Positions 34,332 through 46,083 of a DNA stretch of 64,000 bases are shown here, piece after piece. Source of the DNA: Serratia sp. FDAARGOS_506. GTDB lineage: Bacteria; Pseudomonadota; Gammaproteobacteria; Enterobacterales; Enterobacteriaceae. The position numbers and the translations under genes are program-made. How positions within the stretch are numbered: position 1 is the first letter of the stretch; every line of letters starts with the position of its first letter. The notes beneath the pieces are model-generated. The model was not told where the DNA came from, ran no database searches, and was given only the letters and a program-made list of their open reading frames with translations. Location of the stretch: contig NZ_CP033831.1 in NCBI RefSeq assembly GCF_003812745.1, forward strand, positions 2,232,001 through 2,296,000. The letters are read 5' to 3'.

Positions 34332-34767
34332 TATTACGGCCTCATTGACTCAAAAACCGCCGCATAGTACCGGAAAGCGCGTCTGCTTGCCATTTATACC
34401 GTTATGGTCTAGCGCCGTGGCAACCGCGCTCGGTTAACACTTTTTTTGTTTGGTGTTCGCGGTACCTATCGGCTGCGGTAATGAGCCGAAATGTCGAACG
34501 GTGAAAAAATGATGAAAAAAAGCGCTTTAATTTCATCTGGATAAAAAAGTTTGTTTAACGGTTTAAGCGTTATCCCTTACCAGAAAAACAGCTTAGTCAT
34601 TTTGGTTATGATTTATTGCTATCCCTTATTTAATCGTTGCTATTCTGCTCGGTAACCTTACAAACTCTCCTGATCTTTTCCGCACACCCGACGCAGTGAA
34701 GAGACAGCGACTGACACTGGCGCGCGCCTGGCAGGAAAGGCGCTAAGTATAGGAAATAAGTACAGCA
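34332..34767 (+). other. 436-bp region between queD and cysJ
   Basis: No gene. The stretch 34500-34680 is AT-rich and probably holds the CysB-dependent cysJIH promoter: a TATTCT -10-like box at 34641-34646 without a good -35, as is usual for activator-dependent cys promoters. This gives a ~120-nt leader. I could not define CysB half-sites with certainty. Confidence 0.5.
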
Positions 34768-36570
34768 ATGACGACTCAGGCTCCTCCAACATCTTTGCTC
34801 CCGCTGACGCCCGAACAGCTGGCGCGCTTGCAGGCGACGATCGGCGACTATTCGCCGACGCAGCTGGCGTGGCTGTCCGGCTATTTTTGGGGCATGGTCA
34901 ATCAACAGCCCGGAGCCGTGGCCATTGCGCCTGTCGCCCCTGCGGCTGCCGCCGGCATCACCATCATTTCCGCTTCGCAGACCGGCAATGCGCGCCGCCT
35001 GGCGGAGCAGCTGCGCGACGATCTGCTGGCTGCCAATCTGAGCGCCACGCTGATCAGCGCCGGCGACTACAAGTTCAAGCAGATAGCCCAAGAACGGCTG
35101 CTGGTGATCGTCGCCTCCACGCAGGGGGAGGGCGAGCCGGCGGAAGAAGCGGTGGCGCTGCATAAGTTCCTGTTCTCGAAGAAGGCGCCGAAGCTGAATG
35201 ATACCGCTTTTGCGGTGTTCGGGCTGGGCGACACCTCTTATGAGAATTTCTGCCAGTCAGGTAAAGATTTCGACGGCAAGCTGGCCGAGCTGGGCGCCGA
35301 GCGCCTGGTGGAGCGCGTGGACGCCGACGTGGAGTACCAGGAACTGGCCGCCGCCTGGCGCAAACAGGTGGTGTCGGTGCTGAAGGCGCGCGCGCCGGCG
35401 GAAAGCGCTGCGCCGGGCGTGTTGGCCAGCGGCGCGGTCGATCTGCTCGACAGCAGCCCGTACAGCAAGGAACAACCGCTCACCGCCCAACTGGCGGTAA
35501 AGCAGAAAATTACCGGCCGCGCGTCGGATAAAGACGTGCGCCATATCGAAATCGATCTGGGCGACTCCGGCCTGCGCTATCAGCCAGGCGACGCGCTCGG
35601 CGTATGGTTCGACAACGATCCGGCGCTGGTAGACGAACTGGTGCAACTATTGTGGCTGAAAGGCGACGAACCGGTCGAGGTGGAAGGGCAGACCCTGCCG
35701 CTGGCGCAGGCGCTGCGCAGCCATTTCGAACTGACGCAGAACACCACGCCGATCGTCGATAAATACGCCGCGCTGTCGCGCGATGAAAAGTTGATCGGTC
35801 TGTTGGCGGATAAAGCCGCGCTGCAGCAGTACGCGCACAACACGCCGATCGTCGACATGGTGCGTCAGGCGCCGGCGGATCTGAGCGCCGAACAGCTGGT
35901 CGGTCTGCTGCGTCCGTTGACGCCGCGCCTGTACTCCATCGCCTCTTCACAGGCGGAGAACGAAAGCGAAGTGCATATCACCGTGGGCGTGGTGCGTTAC
36001 GACATCGACGGGCGTGCCCGCAGCGGCGGCGCCTCCGGTTTCCTGGCTGATCGCCTGGAGGAAGACGGCGACGTGCGGGTGTTTATCGAGCACAACGACA
36101 ACTTCCGCCTGCCGGCCAATCCGGAAGCGCCGGTGATCATGATCGGCCCTGGCACCGGCATCGCGCCGTTCCGCGCCTTTATGCAGCAGCGCGACGCCGA
36201 CGGCGCCGGCGGCAAAAACTGGCTGTTCTTCGGCAACCCGCACTTTACCGAAGACTTCCTGTATCAGGTCGAATGGCAGCGCTACGTGAAAGACGGCCTG
36301 TTGACCCGCATCGATCTGGCCTGGTCCCGTGATCAACAACATAAAATATACGTACAAGACAAACTGCGCGAACAGGGCGCGGAAGTGTGGCGCTGGATTC
36401 AGGAAGGCGCGCACATTTACGTCTGCGGCGATGCCAATCGCATGGCGAAAGACGTGGAAAACACATTACTGGAACTGGTGGCCGAGCACGGTGGCATGGA
36501 TACCGAGCAGGCGGATGAATTTTTAAGTGAGCTGCGCCTTGAGCGCCGTTATCAGCGAGATGTTTACTGA
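34768..36570 (+). CDS. cysJ: Sulfite reductase flavoprotein alpha subunit CysJ
   Basis: Passes electrons from NADPH through FAD and FMN to CysI for the six-electron reduction of sulfite to sulfide. The N-terminal flavodoxin domain (about 65-200) begins with [13 protein letters not shown]; the FAD domain has RLYSIASS near residue 387, and the NADP domain has [12 protein letters not shown] near 460. It ends in the typical DVY. Length is 600 aa. Its stop overlaps the cysI start by one base (TGATG). It is the first gene of cysJIH. Confidence 0.97.
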   Translation: MTTQAPPTSLLPLTPEQLARLQATIGDYSPTQLAWLSGYFWGMVNQQPGAVAIAPVAPAAAAGITIISASQTGNARRLAEQLRDDLLAANLSATLISAGDYKFKQIAQERLLVIVASTQGEGEPAEEAVALHKFLFSKKAPKLNDTAFAVFGLGDTSYENFCQSGKDFDGKLAELGAERLVERVDADVEYQELAAAWRKQVVSVLKARAPAESAAPGVLASGAVDLLDSSPYSKEQPLTAQLAVKQKITGRASDKDVRHIEIDLGDSGLRYQPGDALGVWFDNDPALVDELVQLLWLKGDEPVEVEGQTLPLAQALRSHFELTQNTTPIVDKYAALSRDEKLIGLLADKAALQQYAHNTPIVDMVRQAPADLSAEQLVGLLRPLTPRLYSIASSQAENESEVHITVGVVRYDIDGRARSGGASGFLADRLEEDGDVRVFIEHNDNFRLPANPEAPVIMIGPGTGIAPFRAFMQQRDADGAGGKNWLFFGNPHFTEDFLYQVEWQRYVKDGLLTRIDLAWSRDQQHKIYVQDKLREQGAEVWRWIQEGAHIYVCGDANRMAKDVENTLLELVAEHGGMDTEQADEFLSELRLERRYQRDVY

Positions 36571-38285
36571 TGAGTGATAAACACCCCGGGCCTTTGGTAG
36601 TCGAAGGCAAACTGGCCGATGCGGAGCGCATGAAGAAGGAGAGCCACTTCCTGCGCGGCACTATCGCCGAAGATTTGAACGACGGCTTGACCGGCGGCTT
36701 CAACGGCGACAACTTCCTGTTGATCCGTTTTCACGGCATGTACCAGCAGGATGACCGCGATATTCGCGCCGAACGCGCCGAGCAGAAACTGGAGCCGCGC
36801 CACGCCATGATGCTGCGCTGCCGCCTGCCGGGCGGCATCATCAGCCCGCAGCAGTGGCTGGGCATCGACAAGTTCGCGCAGGAGAGCACGCTGTACGGCA
36901 GCATTCGCATCACCAACCGCCAGACGTTCCAGTTTCACGGCATCCTGAAAGGCAACGTCAAACCGGTGCACCAGCTGCTGAACCGCCTGGGGCTGGACGC
37001 GTTGGCGACCGCCAACGACGTGAACCGCAACGTGCTGTGCACCTCCAATCCAGTGGAGTCCGAGCTGCATCAGGAAGCCTACGAGTGGGCGAAGAAGATC
37101 TCCGAACACCTGCTGCCGCGCACCCGAGCTTACGCCGAGGTGTGGTTGGATCAGGAGAAGGTGGCCACTACCGACGAAGAGCCGATTCTGGGGCCGACCT
37201 ACCTGCCGCGTAAGTTCAAAACCACGGTGGTGATCCCGCCGCAGAACGATGTCGATCTGCACGCCAACGACATGAACTTCGTGGCGATCGCCGAAAACGG
37301 CAAGCTGGTGGGCTTCAACTTGCTGGTGGGCGGCGGGTTGTCCATCGAGCACGGCAACAAGAAAACCTACGCCCGCCAGGCCAGCGAGTTCGGCTACATT
37401 CCGCTCGAGCATACGCTGGCGGTAGCGGAAGCGGTGGTGACCACGCAGCGCGACTGGGGCAACCGCACCGATCGCAAGAACGCCAAAACCAAATATACGC
37501 TGGAGCGCGTTGGGGTGGACGTTTTCCGCGCCGAAGTGGAAAAGCGCGCCGGCGTCACCTTCGCCCCGATCCGGCCGTATGAATTCACCGGCCGCGGCGA
37601 TCGCATCGGTTGGGTGAAGGGCATCGACGATCAATGGCACCTGACGCTGTTTATCGAGAACGGCCGCCTGCTGGACTATCCGGGGCGCCCGCTGAAGACC
37701 GGCATGGCGGAGATCGCCAAGATCCATAAAGGCGACTTCCGTCTGACGGCGAACCAAAACGTGATCATCGCCGGCGTGCCGGAAAGCGAGAAGGCGAAGA
37801 TCGAAGCCTTGGCGCGCGATCATGGCTTGATCGACGACGAGATCAGCGAACAACGCAAGAACTCGATGGCCTGCGTGTCGTTCCCGACCTGCCCGCTGGC
37901 GATGGCGGAGGCCGAGCGCTTCCTGCCACAGTTCGTCACCAAGGTGGAAGGGATCATGCATCGGCACGGGGTGGGCGACGAGCATATCGTGCTGCGCATC
38001 ACCGGCTGCCCGAACGGCTGCGGCCGCGCACTGCTGGCGGAGTTGGGGCTGGTGGGCAAGGCGGTCGGCCGCTATAACCTGCATTTGGGCGGCAACCGTG
38101 AAGGCACGCGCATTCCGCGCATGTACCGCGAGAACATCAACGAAGACGAGATCCTGAGCGAGATCGACCTGTTGGTGGGGCGCTGGGCGAAGGAGCGCAA
38201 CGCCGGCGAAGGCTTCGGCGACTTCACCATCCGCGCGGGCATCGTCAAACCGGTGCTGGATCCGGCGCGAGATTTCTGGGAGTGA
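36570..38285 (+). CDS. cysI: Sulfite reductase hemoprotein beta subunit CysI
   Basis: Siroheme and 4Fe-4S enzyme reducing sulfite to sulfide. The four cluster ligands are C435 and C441 (CVSFPTC) and C480 and C484 (TGCPNGCG), the last also bridging to siroheme. Length is 571 aa, one more than E. coli. The start overlaps the cysJ stop, and cysH follows after 61 bases. The siroheme comes from cysG, also in this window. Confidence 0.98.
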   Translation: MSDKHPGPLVVEGKLADAERMKKESHFLRGTIAEDLNDGLTGGFNGDNFLLIRFHGMYQQDDRDIRAERAEQKLEPRHAMMLRCRLPGGIISPQQWLGIDKFAQESTLYGSIRITNRQTFQFHGILKGNVKPVHQLLNRLGLDALATANDVNRNVLCTSNPVESELHQEAYEWAKKISEHLLPRTRAYAEVWLDQEKVATTDEEPILGPTYLPRKFKTTVVIPPQNDVDLHANDMNFVAIAENGKLVGFNLLVGGGLSIEHGNKKTYARQASEFGYIPLEHTLAVAEAVVTTQRDWGNRTDRKNAKTKYTLERVGVDVFRAEVEKRAGVTFAPIRPYEFTGRGDRIGWVKGIDDQWHLTLFIENGRLLDYPGRPLKTGMAEIAKIHKGDFRLTANQNVIIAGVPESEKAKIEALARDHGLIDDEISEQRKNSMACVSFPTCPLAMAEAERFLPQFVTKVEGIMHRHGVGDEHIVLRITGCPNGCGRALLAELGLVGKAVGRYNLHLGGNREGTRIPRMYRENINEDEILSEIDLLVGRWAKERNAGEGFGDFTIRAGIVKPVLDPARDFWE

Positions 38286-38346
38286 GGCCGTGCGCCCCCT
38301 GGGCAGAGGGGCCGCACAGGCAATTTCAAGTAGCAGGAGAGACAAC

Positions 38347-39081
38347 ATGGCTGAATTCGATCTGGCGGCGCTGAACGCGTTGCCCAAATCCGGGCAGGCG
38401 CTGGCATTGGCGGTGGTCAACGGCCAACTGGAGACCTTCAGCGCCGAACAGCGCGTTGCATGGGCGCTGGAGCATTTGCCCGGCGAGTTCGTACTCTCGT
38501 CCAGTTTCGGCATTCAGGCGGCGGTATGTCTGCACCTGGTGACGCGCATCCGGCCGGATATTCCGGTGATCCTGACCGACACCGGTTACCTGTTCCCGGA
38601 AACCTACCGCTTTATCGATCAACTGACCGACCAGTTGAAGTTGAATCTGCAGGTGTTCCGCGCCGAACAGTCTCCTGCCTGGCAAGAGGCGCGCTACGGC
38701 AAGCTGTGGGAACAGGGCGTGGAAGGGATTGAAAAGTACAACCAGATCAACAAGGTCGAGCCGATGAACCGCGCGCTGGAGACACTGGGGGCGCAGAGCT
38801 GGTTCGCCGGCCTGCGGCGCGAGCAGTCCGGCAGCCGAGCCAATCTGCCGGTGCTGGCGGTGCAGCGTGGGGTGTTCAAGATCCTGCCGATCATCGACTG
38901 GGACAACCGCAAGATTTACCAGTATCTGACCGAACACGGGCTGAGTTATCACCCGCTGTGGGAGCAGGGCTATCTGTCGGTAGGCGATACCCACACCACC
39001 CAAAAATGGGAACCGGGCATGAGCGAGGAAGAGACGCGTTTCTTTGGCCTCAAGCGCGAGTGCGGCCTGCACGAAGGCTAA
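38347..39081 (+). CDS. cysH: Phosphoadenosine phosphosulfate reductase CysH
   Basis: Thioredoxin-dependent enzyme reducing PAPS to sulfite. The catalytic Cys is C239 in the C-terminal ECGLHEG motif, at the same number as in E. coli (244 aa). It lacks the extra Cys pairs of the 4Fe-4S APS reductases, so PAPS is the substrate, in line with the cysC kinase at 44.3 kb. The AGGAGAG ribosome site supports the ATG at 38347. Last gene of cysJIH. Confidence 0.97.
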   Translation: MAEFDLAALNALPKSGQALALAVVNGQLETFSAEQRVAWALEHLPGEFVLSSSFGIQAAVCLHLVTRIRPDIPVILTDTGYLFPETYRFIDQLTDQLKLNLQVFRAEQSPAWQEARYGKLWEQGVEGIEKYNQINKVEPMNRALETLGAQSWFAGLRREQSGSRANLPVLAVQRGVFKILPIIDWDNRKIYQYLTEHGLSYHPLWEQGYLSVGDTHTTQKWEPGMSEEETRFFGLKRECGLHEG

Positions 39082-39136
39082 ACGGCGCGATCAACATGAC
39101 AGGGCTCAGCAATGCTGGGCCCTGTTTTTTTACGGG

Positions 39137-40207
39137 CTACTTTTTCTTCTGTGCTTTCGGCGGGTGCGCCTGCGCCAGCTCTTTGATCAGCGGCAGCAGG
39201 ATCTGCACGCTGTCGCGGCTGCGTTTGTCGATCCGCCCCGGCAGGTAGCGATCCAGGTACTGCAGGTTGTCATACTGCGGACGGTGCCAGGTGATGCCCT
39301 GCGGGAAGTGCGGGCTCACGGCGCGCTGCTGGTAGCCGTCCTTGTCGCCCAGCGACCAGTTGGTGGCCTCCACCGACAGCACCGGGATGCCCGCCGCATC
39401 GAATACCTCTTGATCGGAGCAGCAGCCGGTGCCCTTCGGATGCTGTGCGCTGCCCGGATTGCTGGCGGCGGCGATGCCGTAGCGGTGGGCGATATCCAGC
39501 GCGCGATCGCGAGAGCGTTTCGCCATCTGCGGCGGCGTGTTGCGCCCGGCGTTGAAGTACAGACGATCGCCGGTGATCAGGCTGTCGAGGTTGATCACCA
39601 GCACGGTGTTGCTTTTCTCTTCCGCGCTCATGCGCTGCAGGTAGTTCTGTGCGCCCAGCGAGCCGATCTCTTCGGCGCTGGTGGCGACGAAGCGCAGGCC
39701 GTAGGCGGTGGGGATGTTCTTCAGGCGCTCCGCCAGTTCCAGCATCACGCCGATGCCGGAGGCATTGTCGTCAACGCCCTGCAGCGTCAGGCCGCCGAGG
39801 TTGTTATCCAGATCCTCGTCGCTCTGTGGCGTGTAGGTGTCGAAGTGGGCGACGATCACGACCTGTTTCGGGCTATCGCCGTTGCGGGCGGCGATCACCG
39901 AGCTGGCGGTGACGTTGTTCCAGTTCTTCTTGCCGTCTTTGCTGGTGTAGAGATAGCGCGTGTTGACGCTGCGAATATCACTTTGGTAACCCATCTTGGC
40001 GAACTGCTGCTTCAGGTAGTCGGCGGTGAGCAATTCGGCCGGGCTGCCCGCCATGCGGCCGGGGAAGTAAGTGGCGATGTGGCGGGTCTGTTCGGCGGCG
40101 AAACGGCCCATTGGCGCGTCTTTTGCGGGCTGTGCGGCACAAACGCTGAAGACGCCGCCGAGTGCGAGGGCCAGCAGGCTGGTCTTCAGGTAAAAACGGG
40201 AAAACAT
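39137..40207 (-). CDS. iap: Exported aminopeptidase Iap (alkaline phosphatase isozyme conversion)
   Basis: Periplasmic M28-family zinc aminopeptidase that trims the N-terminal Arg of alkaline phosphatase in E. coli. The signal peptide is ~24 residues (hydrophobic LLALALGGVFSVCAA). Metal-site motifs are VAHFDT near 115, GVDDNASG near 145 and SAEEIGS near 180. Length is 356 aa from the ATG at 40207, which has an AGGA site; an earlier in-frame start would place charged residues before the signal. In E. coli this gene borders the CRISPR-Cas locus; none is present here. Confidence 0.92.
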   Translation of the reverse strand: MFSRFYLKTSLLALALGGVFSVCAAQPAKDAPMGRFAAEQTRHIATYFPGRMAGSPAELLTADYLKQQFAKMGYQSDIRSVNTRYLYTSKDGKKNWNNVTASSVIAARNGDSPKQVVIVAHFDTYTPQSDEDLDNNLGGLTLQGVDDNASGIGVMLELAERLKNIPTAYGLRFVATSAEEIGSLGAQNYLQRMSAEEKSNTVLVINLDSLITGDRLYFNAGRNTPPQMAKRSRDRALDIAHRYGIAAASNPGSAQHPKGTGCCSDQEVFDAAGIPVLSVEATNWSLGDKDGYQQRAVSPHFPQGITWHRPQYDNLQYLDRYLPGRIDKRSRDSVQILLPLIKELAQAHPPKAQKKK

Positions 40208-40377
40208 ACCGAAAAATCCTTCTTTGCTATCGGCGCTGCCGATCATTTTTCTGCGGCACCCAGTATGAGACGCCGCGCGGCATTACACAATTTCCCCGTC
40301 TCTTAATTTTCGCGCGAATGCGCAAACCGCCGCCGCAGTTATCACCGTTTGCCTCTGGTGTTGCAGCCTATATTCCA

Positions 40378-40396
40378 TAAAGGAACTAATCATTCC
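40378..40396 (+). promoter_or_regulatory. Inverted repeat in the cysG promoter region
   Basis: AAGGAA and TTCCTT separated by 7 bases, about 75 bases before the cysG start and in the 261-bp gap shared with the divergent iap gene. It could be part of a CysB site, but I cannot confirm this. Confidence 0.35.
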
Positions 40397-40468
40397 TTTT
40401 CGTCATTTCAGAGGCTAAATCTCAGCCCGTATAGTCACACTATCTTTCTGTTATATGAAAAGGCTGTT

Positions 40469-41899
40469 GTGGACTATCTACCAATATTCGCCGACCTGAA
40501 ACAACGTCCGGTGCTGGTCGTTGGCGGTGGTGACGTGGCTGCGCGCAAAGTCGATCTGCTTCAGCGCGCCGGGGCTGAAATACGGATAGTTGCGCAGTCG
40601 CTCTCACCGGAACTGGAACAACAACGTCAGCAAGGGCATCTGCTCTGGCTGGGGAAAACCTTTGACCCGCAGCAGTTGGACGACGTGTTTCTGGCGATCG
40701 CCGCCACGGACGACAACGCGTTGAACGCCGCGGTGTTCGCCGAGGCGGATAAACGCCGGGTGTTGGCCAACGTGGTGGACGACCAGCCGCGTTGCTCGTT
40801 CATTTTCCCGTCGATCATCGATCGCTCGCCGCTGGTGGTGGCCGTATCGTCCAGCGGCCAGGCGCCGGTGCTGGCGCGCTTGCTGCGTGAAAAGCTGGAG
40901 GCGTTGCTACCCGCCAGTTTGGGGCAGATGGCGCAGGTGGCGGGCCGCTGGCGCGGCCAGGTCAAACAGCGGCTGGCCTCGATCGGCGAGCGGCGCCGTT
41001 TCTGGGAGAAAACCTTCGGCGGCCGTTTCGCCACGCTGGTGGCCAACGGCCAGACGGCGCAGGCGGAGCAGCAGCTGGAGCAGGATTTGCAACGCTTCAC
41101 CGCAGGCGATGAAGGCGCGCAGGGCGAGATAGCCCTGGTGGGCGCCGGGCCGGGCGACGTGGGGCTGCTGACCCTGCGCGGGCTGCAGGTAATGCAGCAG
41201 GCGGATGTGGTGCTGTATGACCACCTGGTCAGCGGCGAGATCCTCGATCTGGTGCGCCGCGACGCCGAACGCATCTGCGTGGGCAAACGCGCCGGCGCAC
41301 ACTCGGTGATCCAGGAAGAGACCAACCGGCTGCTGGTGGCGTTGGCGCAGCAGGGTAAACGCGTGGTGCGCCTCAAGGGCGGCGATCCGTTCATCTTTGG
41401 CCGCGGCGGCGAAGAGCTGCAGGTCGCCGCCGCTGCCGGCATTCCGTTCCAGGTGGTGCCGGGCGTCACGGCCGCAGCGGGGGCAACCGCCTACGCCGGC
41501 ATTCCGCTGACGCACCGCGACCACGCGCAGAGCGTGACCTTTATCACCGGCCACTGCCGCCCCGACGGCGATGGCCTGGACTGGGCCGATCTGGCCCGGG
41601 CGCGGCAGACGCTGGCTATCTATATGGGCACCATGAAGGCGGCGGACATCAGCCAACGCCTGATCGCCCACGGCCGCGCTGCCGAAACACCGGTGGCGGT
41701 GATCAGCCGCGGCACGCGCGCCGATCAGCAGGTGCAGATCGGCACGCTGGAACAACTGGAACACCTGGCCCAACGGGCGCCGCTGCCGGCGCTGTTGGTG
41801 ATCGGCGAAGTGGTGGAACTTCACCATCAAATCGCCTGGTTCGGACATCAATCGCAGACGGAAGGGGCCGCGCGCCCGGCCGTCGTGAATTTGGCATAG
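40469..41899 (+). CDS. cysG: Siroheme synthase CysG
   Basis: Trifunctional enzyme. The N-terminal half (GGGDVAARK near 20-28) is precorrin-2 dehydrogenase and sirohydrochlorin ferrochelatase. The C-terminal half is uroporphyrinogen III methyltransferase, with [15 protein letters not shown] near 225 and [13 protein letters not shown] near 305. It supplies siroheme to CysI. Length is 476 aa from the GTG at 40469 (VDYLPIF matches the usual N-terminus); the C-terminal tail is longer than the 457-aa E. coli protein. It sits 22 bases before cysD, so it heads cysG-cysDNC. Confidence 0.95.
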   Translation: MDYLPIFADLKQRPVLVVGGGDVAARKVDLLQRAGAEIRIVAQSLSPELEQQRQQGHLLWLGKTFDPQQLDDVFLAIAATDDNALNAAVFAEADKRRVLANVVDDQPRCSFIFPSIIDRSPLVVAVSSSGQAPVLARLLREKLEALLPASLGQMAQVAGRWRGQVKQRLASIGERRRFWEKTFGGRFATLVANGQTAQAEQQLEQDLQRFTAGDEGAQGEIALVGAGPGDVGLLTLRGLQVMQQADVVLYDHLVSGEILDLVRRDAERICVGKRAGAHSVIQEETNRLLVALAQQGKRVVRLKGGDPFIFGRGGEELQVAAAAGIPFQVVPGVTAAAGATAYAGIPLTHRDHAQSVTFITGHCRPDGDGLDWADLARARQTLAIYMGTMKAADISQRLIAHGRAAETPVAVISRGTRADQQVQIGTLEQLEHLAQRAPLPALLVIGEVVELHHQIAWFGHQSQTEGAARPAVVNLA

Positions 41900-41921
41900 G
41901 CAAGGCTTTTAAGGACCTGTT

Positions 41922-42830
41922 ATGGACGAAAAACGACTCACTCATTTGCGGCAATTGGAGGCGGAGAGTATCCATATCATCCGTGAAGTCGCCGCTGAAT
42001 TCGCCAACCCGGTGATGCTGTACTCCATCGGTAAGGACTCTTCCGTGATGCTGCATCTGGCGCGCAAGGCGTTCTTCCCCGGCACGCTGCCATTCCCGCT
42101 GCTGCACGTCGATACCGGCTGGAAGTTCCGCGAAATGTACGAATTCCGCGATCGCACCGCGAAGGAGTACGGTTTCGAGCTGCTGGTGCATAAAAACCCG
42201 GAAGGGGTGGCGATGGGCATCAACCCGTTCGTGCACGGCAGCGCCAAGCATACCGACATCATGAAGACCGAGGGCCTGAAGCAGGCGTTGAACAAGTACG
42301 GTTTCGACGCCGCCTTCGGCGGTGCGCGGCGCGACGAGGAGAAATCGCGTGCCAAAGAGCGTATCTATTCGTTCCGCGATCGCTTCCATCGCTGGGATCC
42401 GAAGAACCAGCGGCCGGAGCTGTGGCACAACTACAACGGTCAGATCAACAAAGGGGAGAGCATCCGCGTCTTCCCGCTGTCGAACTGGACCGAACTGGAT
42501 ATCTGGCAATACATCTTCCTGGAAAAGATCGACATCGTACCGCTGTACCTGGCGAAACCGCGCCCGGTGGTGGAACGCGACGGCATGCTGATGATGGTGG
42601 ACGACGATCGTATCGATCTGCAGCCGGGCGAAGTGATCAGCCAGCGCATGGTGCGCTTCCGCACTCTGGGGTGCTGGCCGCTGACCGGTGCGGTGGATTC
42701 GCAGGCGCAAACCCTGCCGGAGATCATCGAAGAGATGCTGGTCTCCACCACCAGTGAACGCCAGGGGCGGATGATCGATCGCGATCAGTCCGGCTCGATG
42801 GAGCTGAAAAAGCGTCAAGGATATTTCTAA
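41922..42830 (+). CDS. cysD: Sulfate adenylyltransferase subunit 2 CysD
   Basis: Catalytic subunit of ATP sulfurylase, forming adenosine 5'-phosphosulfate from ATP and sulfate. It is an N-type ATP pyrophosphatase with the PP-loop [13 protein letters not shown] near residues 36-48. Length is 302 aa, as in E. coli. It lies between cysG and cysN on one strand, 11 bases ahead of cysN. Confidence 0.98.
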   Translation: MDEKRLTHLRQLEAESIHIIREVAAEFANPVMLYSIGKDSSVMLHLARKAFFPGTLPFPLLHVDTGWKFREMYEFRDRTAKEYGFELLVHKNPEGVAMGINPFVHGSAKHTDIMKTEGLKQALNKYGFDAAFGGARRDEEKSRAKERIYSFRDRFHRWDPKNQRPELWHNYNGQINKGESIRVFPLSNWTELDIWQYIFLEKIDIVPLYLAKPRPVVERDGMLMMVDDDRIDLQPGEVISQRMVRFRTLGCWPLTGAVDSQAQTLPEIIEEMLVSTTSERQGRMIDRDQSGSMELKKRQGYF

Positions 42831-42841
42831 GGAGCCGCCGG

Positions 42842-44269
42842 ATGAACAACGCAATCGCACAACAAATCGCTGACCAGGGGGGCGTCGAATCCTACCTGCA
42901 CGCGCAGCAACACAAGAGCCTGCTGCGTTTTCTGACCTGCGGCAGCGTCGATGACGGCAAAAGCACCCTGATCGGCCGCCTGCTGCACGATACCCGCCAG
43001 ATCTATGAAGATCAGCTGTCGACACTGCACAGCGACAGCAAACGCATCGGTACCCAGGGCGAGAAGCTCGATTTGGCGCTGCTGGTGGACGGTCTGCAGG
43101 CCGAGCGCGAGCAGGGCATCACCATCGACGTGGCCTATCGCTATTTCTCGACCGAAAAACGCAAATTTATCATCGCCGATACTCCAGGGCATGAGCAGTA
43201 CACCCGCAACATGGCCACCGGCGCCTCCACCTGCGATCTGGCGATCCTGTTGATCGATGCGCGCAAAGGGGTGCTGGACCAGACTCGTCGCCACAGTTTT
43301 ATCGCAACCCTGCTGGGCATTCGCCATCTGGTGGTGGCGGTGAACAAGATGGATCTGGTGGACTACCAGGAAACGGTGTTCGAGCAGTTCAAACAGGATT
43401 ACCTGACCTTTGCCCAGCAGCTGCCAGGCGATCTGGACATCAAATTCGTGCCGCTGTCGGCGCTGGACGGCGACAACGTGGCGAGCGAAAGCGCCCATAT
43501 GCCGTGGTACAGCGGCCCGACGCTGCTGGAAGTGCTGGAGAGTGTTGACGTGGTCAGCGAGCGAGAAAACCAGCCGCTGCGCTTCCCGGTGCAGTACGTC
43601 AACCGCCCGAACCTCGATTTTCGCGGCTATGCCGGTACGCTGTCCGCCGGCGTGGTGCGGGTGGGGCAACGGGTCAAGGTGCTGCCTTCCGGCGTAGAGT
43701 CCAGCGTGGCGCGTATCGTGACCTTCGACGGCGATCTGCAAGAGGCGGTGCCGGGCGAGGCGATTACGCTGGTGCTGAAGGATGAGGTGGACATTAGCCG
43801 CGGCGATCTGCTGGTCGACGCCGGCGAAAGCCTGCAGGCGGCGCAGAGCGCGCTGGTGGACGTGGTATGGATGGCCGAGCAGCCGCTGGTGCCGGGCCAG
43901 AGCTACGACATCAAGATCGCCGGTAAAAAGACCCGCGCCCGCGTGGAGAGCATCCGCCATCAGGTGGAGATCAATACGCTGGCGCAGCACCCGGCAGACA
44001 CGCTGCCGCTTAACGGTATCGGTCTGGTGGAGCTGACTTTCGACGAGCCGCTGGTGCTGGACAGCTATCAGAGCAATCACGACACCGGCGGGCTGATCTT
44101 CATCGATCGCATGAGCAACGTCACGGTGGGCGCCGGCCTGGTGCGCGAAACGCTGCAGGCCGCATCGGCGGCGCACGGTGAGTTCAGCGCCTTCGAGCTG
44201 GAGCTGAATGCGCTGGTGCGCAAGCACTTCCCGCACTGGGGCGCACGCGATCTGCTCGGTGGTCGATAA
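42842..44269 (+). CDS. cysN: Sulfate adenylyltransferase subunit 1 CysN (GTPase)
   Basis: Translation-factor-like GTPase whose GTP hydrolysis drives the unfavourable APS synthesis by CysD. Motifs: G1 GSVDDGKST near 36-44, G3 DTPGHEQY near 114-121 and G4 NKMD near 169-172, followed by EF-Tu-like beta-barrel domains. Length is 475 aa. The end overlaps or abuts the cysC start. Confidence 0.97.
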   Translation: MNNAIAQQIADQGGVESYLHAQQHKSLLRFLTCGSVDDGKSTLIGRLLHDTRQIYEDQLSTLHSDSKRIGTQGEKLDLALLVDGLQAEREQGITIDVAYRYFSTEKRKFIIADTPGHEQYTRNMATGASTCDLAILLIDARKGVLDQTRRHSFIATLLGIRHLVVAVNKMDLVDYQETVFEQFKQDYLTFAQQLPGDLDIKFVPLSALDGDNVASESAHMPWYSGPTLLEVLESVDVVSERENQPLRFPVQYVNRPNLDFRGYAGTLSAGVVRVGQRVKVLPSGVESSVARIVTFDGDLQEAVPGEAITLVLKDEVDISRGDLLVDAGESLQAAQSALVDVVWMAEQPLVPGQSYDIKIAGKKTRARVESIRHQVEINTLAQHPADTLPLNGIGLVELTFDEPLVLDSYQSNHDTGGLIFIDRMSNVTVGAGLVRETLQAASAAHGEFSAFELELNALVRKHFPHWGARDLLGGR

Positions 44270-44897
44270 GGTGGCCGCCGAACTGAGGGCGACCGGGCCG
44301 GACGATGAGAACGTGGTTTGGCATCCGCACGCGGTGACGCGCGCGGATCGCGAAGCGCGCAACGGCCATCGCGGCGTGGTGCTGTGGTTTACCGGGCTGT
44401 CCGGCTCGGGCAAATCCACCGTCGCCGGCGCGCTGGAGCAGGCGCTGCACGGGCTCGGCGTCAGCACCTATCTGCTGGACGGCGATAACGTGCGCCACGG
44501 CCTGTGCCGCGATCTCGGCTTCTCTGACGAGGATCGGCGCGAGAACATCCGCCGGGTGGGGGAAGTGGCCAAACTGATGGTGGATGCCGGGCTGGTGGTG
44601 CTGACCGCGTTTATTTCGCCGCACCGCGCCGAGCGGCAGATGGTGCGCGAAATGCTCGGCGACGATCGCTTTATCGAAGTGTTCGTCGACACGCCGTTGG
44701 CGATCTGCGAGGCGCGCGATCCGAAGGGATTGTATAAAAAAGCGCGCGCCGGCGAGCTGCGCAATTTCACCGGTATCGACGCGGTTTACGAGGCGCCGCA
44801 GCAGCCGGAAATCCACCTTGATGGCCAACAATTGGTAACAAATTTGATTGCGCAATTGTTAGACGTGTTGCGTGGTCAGGCTATTATCAAACCCTGA
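44259..44897 (+). CDS. cysC: Adenylylsulfate kinase CysC
   Basis: Phosphorylates APS to PAPS, the substrate of CysH. The P-loop is GLSGSGKST and the family signature is [18 protein letters not shown]. Start choice: GTG at 44259 overlaps the cysN end by 11 bases and gives 212 aa; GTG at 44271, one base after the cysN stop, would give 208 aa and has GGTGG upstream. I prefer the first only slightly. Last gene of cysG-cysDNC, followed by a terminator. Confidence 0.93.
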   Translation: MVDKVAAELRATGPDDENVVWHPHAVTRADREARNGHRGVVLWFTGLSGSGKSTVAGALEQALHGLGVSTYLLDGDNVRHGLCRDLGFSDEDRRENIRRVGEVAKLMVDAGLVVLTAFISPHRAERQMVREMLGDDRFIEVFVDTPLAICEARDPKGLYKKARAGELRNFTGIDAVYEAPQQPEIHLDGQQLVTNLIAQLLDVLRGQAIIKP

Positions 44898-44901
44898 ATT
44901 C

Positions 44902-44938
44902 AAAAAAAGCGTGTGGCGTTTTTCGCCATGCGCTTTTT
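44902..44938 (+). terminator. Terminator after cysC
   Basis: AAAAGCGTGTGGCG pairs with CGCCATGCGCTTTT (two G-U wobbles in RNA) around a five-T loop, ending in TTTTT. Confidence 0.85.
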
Positions 44939-44981
44939 ACTCTAAGCCGCCGCAGAGCGAGCCGAATAACCAGGGATCACT

Positions 44982-45308
44982 ATGCAAAATGTCACGCCTA
45001 TCTTGATCGACTCCAAGCAGTCAAAACAGGAGAGAGAGGAGCCTTCTTATTCTTTCCTGGGCGGCGTCAGCGGCTTTGTTTTCTACTGGCTGGCGTTCGC
45101 GTTGCCGTTTCTGGTTTACGGTTCCAACACGCTGTTTTTCCTGCTCTATACCTGGCCGTTCTTCCTGGCGCTGATGCCGCTGTCGGTGCTGATCGGCATT
45201 ACCCTCAGCATGCTGTTGCGCGGCCGTCTGATCCTGACGCTGCTGCTGACCGGCGCCATCGTGCTGTGCCTGTTCTGGCTGGTGTTCAGCTTCTTGACCG
45301 GGTGGTGA
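44982..45308 (+). CDS. ygbE: Inner-membrane protein YgbE (DUF3561)
   Basis: A 108-aa membrane protein with a ~22-residue charged N-terminal part and three hydrophobic segments (about 27-45, 48-78 and 83-105). The core YGSNTLFFLLYTWPFFLALMP is nearly the same as in E. coli YgbE. It follows cysDNC in both species. Function unknown. Confidence 0.88.
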   Translation: MQNVTPILIDSKQSKQEREEPSYSFLGGVSGFVFYWLAFALPFLVYGSNTLFFLLYTWPFFLALMPLSVLIGITLSMLLRGRLILTLLLTGAIVLCLFWLVFSFLTGW

Positions 45309-45313
45309 GAGAG

Positions 45314-45335
45314 CGGGCGCCGATGCCGGCGCCCG
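45314..45335. repeat. Hairpin between convergent ygbE and the ABC ATPase gene
   Basis: CGGGCGCCG and CGGCGCCCG, perfect 9-bp arms with a 4-nt loop. No T run is next to it on either strand. Probably a transcript 3' end. Confidence 0.6.
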
Positions 45336-45360
45336 AAGGATTGCAAAGCGGTGCCGAAAG

Positions 45361-46083
45361 TTACAAAACTTTGCTCAGAAATGCCTGAGTGCGCGGATTG
45401 GCCGGATGGCTGAAGATCTGCTGCGGCGTACCTTCCTCCTGAATGATCCCCTGATCGATAAACAGCACCCGATCGGCCACCTCGCGGGCAAAGCCCATCT
45501 CATGCGTGACCACCACCATGGTCATGCCCTCGTGTGCCAGCGATTTCATTACCGCCAACACTTCGCCCACCAGCTCCGGATCGAGCGCGGAGGTAGGTTC
45601 GTCGAACAGCATGATCTTCGGCTCCATCGCCAGCGCGCGGGCGATCGCTACCCGCTGCTGCTGGCCGCCGGACAGACTGTTGGGGTAGGCGTCTATCTTG
45701 TCGAGCAGCCCGACCTTGTGCAGCAGCTGCTCGGCTTGCGCGATGGCTTCGGCGCGCGGCCGTTTCTTCACGCTCACCGGTGCCATGATGATGTTTTCCA
45801 ACACCGTCATGTGCGGGAACAGGTTGAAGCGCTGGAACACCATACCCACGCTTTCACGCATCTTGTTCAGGTCGGTTTTTTGATCGTGGCCGGCGAAGCC
45901 GTTGACCTCGATCTCGCCGCCGGAGAGCGTTTCCAGCGCGTTGATGCAGCGCAGGAAAGTGCTTTTACCCGAGCCGGAAGGGCCGATGACGCACACCACT
46001 TCGTTGGCGGCGATCCGGCAGGAAATGCCGCGCAGCACGTGGCTTTCGCCGAACTGTTTTTGCAGGTTATGTACGCGAATCAC
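45361..46083 (-). CDS. Polar amino acid ABC transporter, ATP-binding protein (GlnQ-like)
   Basis: ATPase of a PAAT-family importer, 240 aa. Walker [10 protein letters not shown] near 34-42, signature LSGGQQQR near 138-145, Walker B IMLFDEP near 158-164 and the switch His in VTHEMGFA near 194. It is very like GlnQ. Its start lies inside the permease gene (17-base overlap), indicating translational coupling. The substrate cannot be read from this subunit. Confidence 0.9.
   Translation of the reverse strand: MIRVHNLQKQFGESHVLRGISCRIAANEVVCVIGPSGSGKSTFLRCINALETLSGGEIEVNGFAGHDQKTDLNKMRESVGMVFQRFNLFPHMTVLENIIMAPVSVKKRPRAEAIAQAEQLLHKVGLLDKIDAYPNSLSGGQQQRVAIARALAMEPKIMLFDEPTSALDPELVGEVLAVMKSLAHEGMTMVVVTHEMGFAREVADRVLFIDQGIIQEEGTPQQIFSHPANPRTQAFLSKVL

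Noticed and set aside
36564-38513. A 649-codon minus-strand frame opposite cysI
   Set aside because: Antisense shadow of cysI with low-complexity, composition-driven sequence and no conserved motif.
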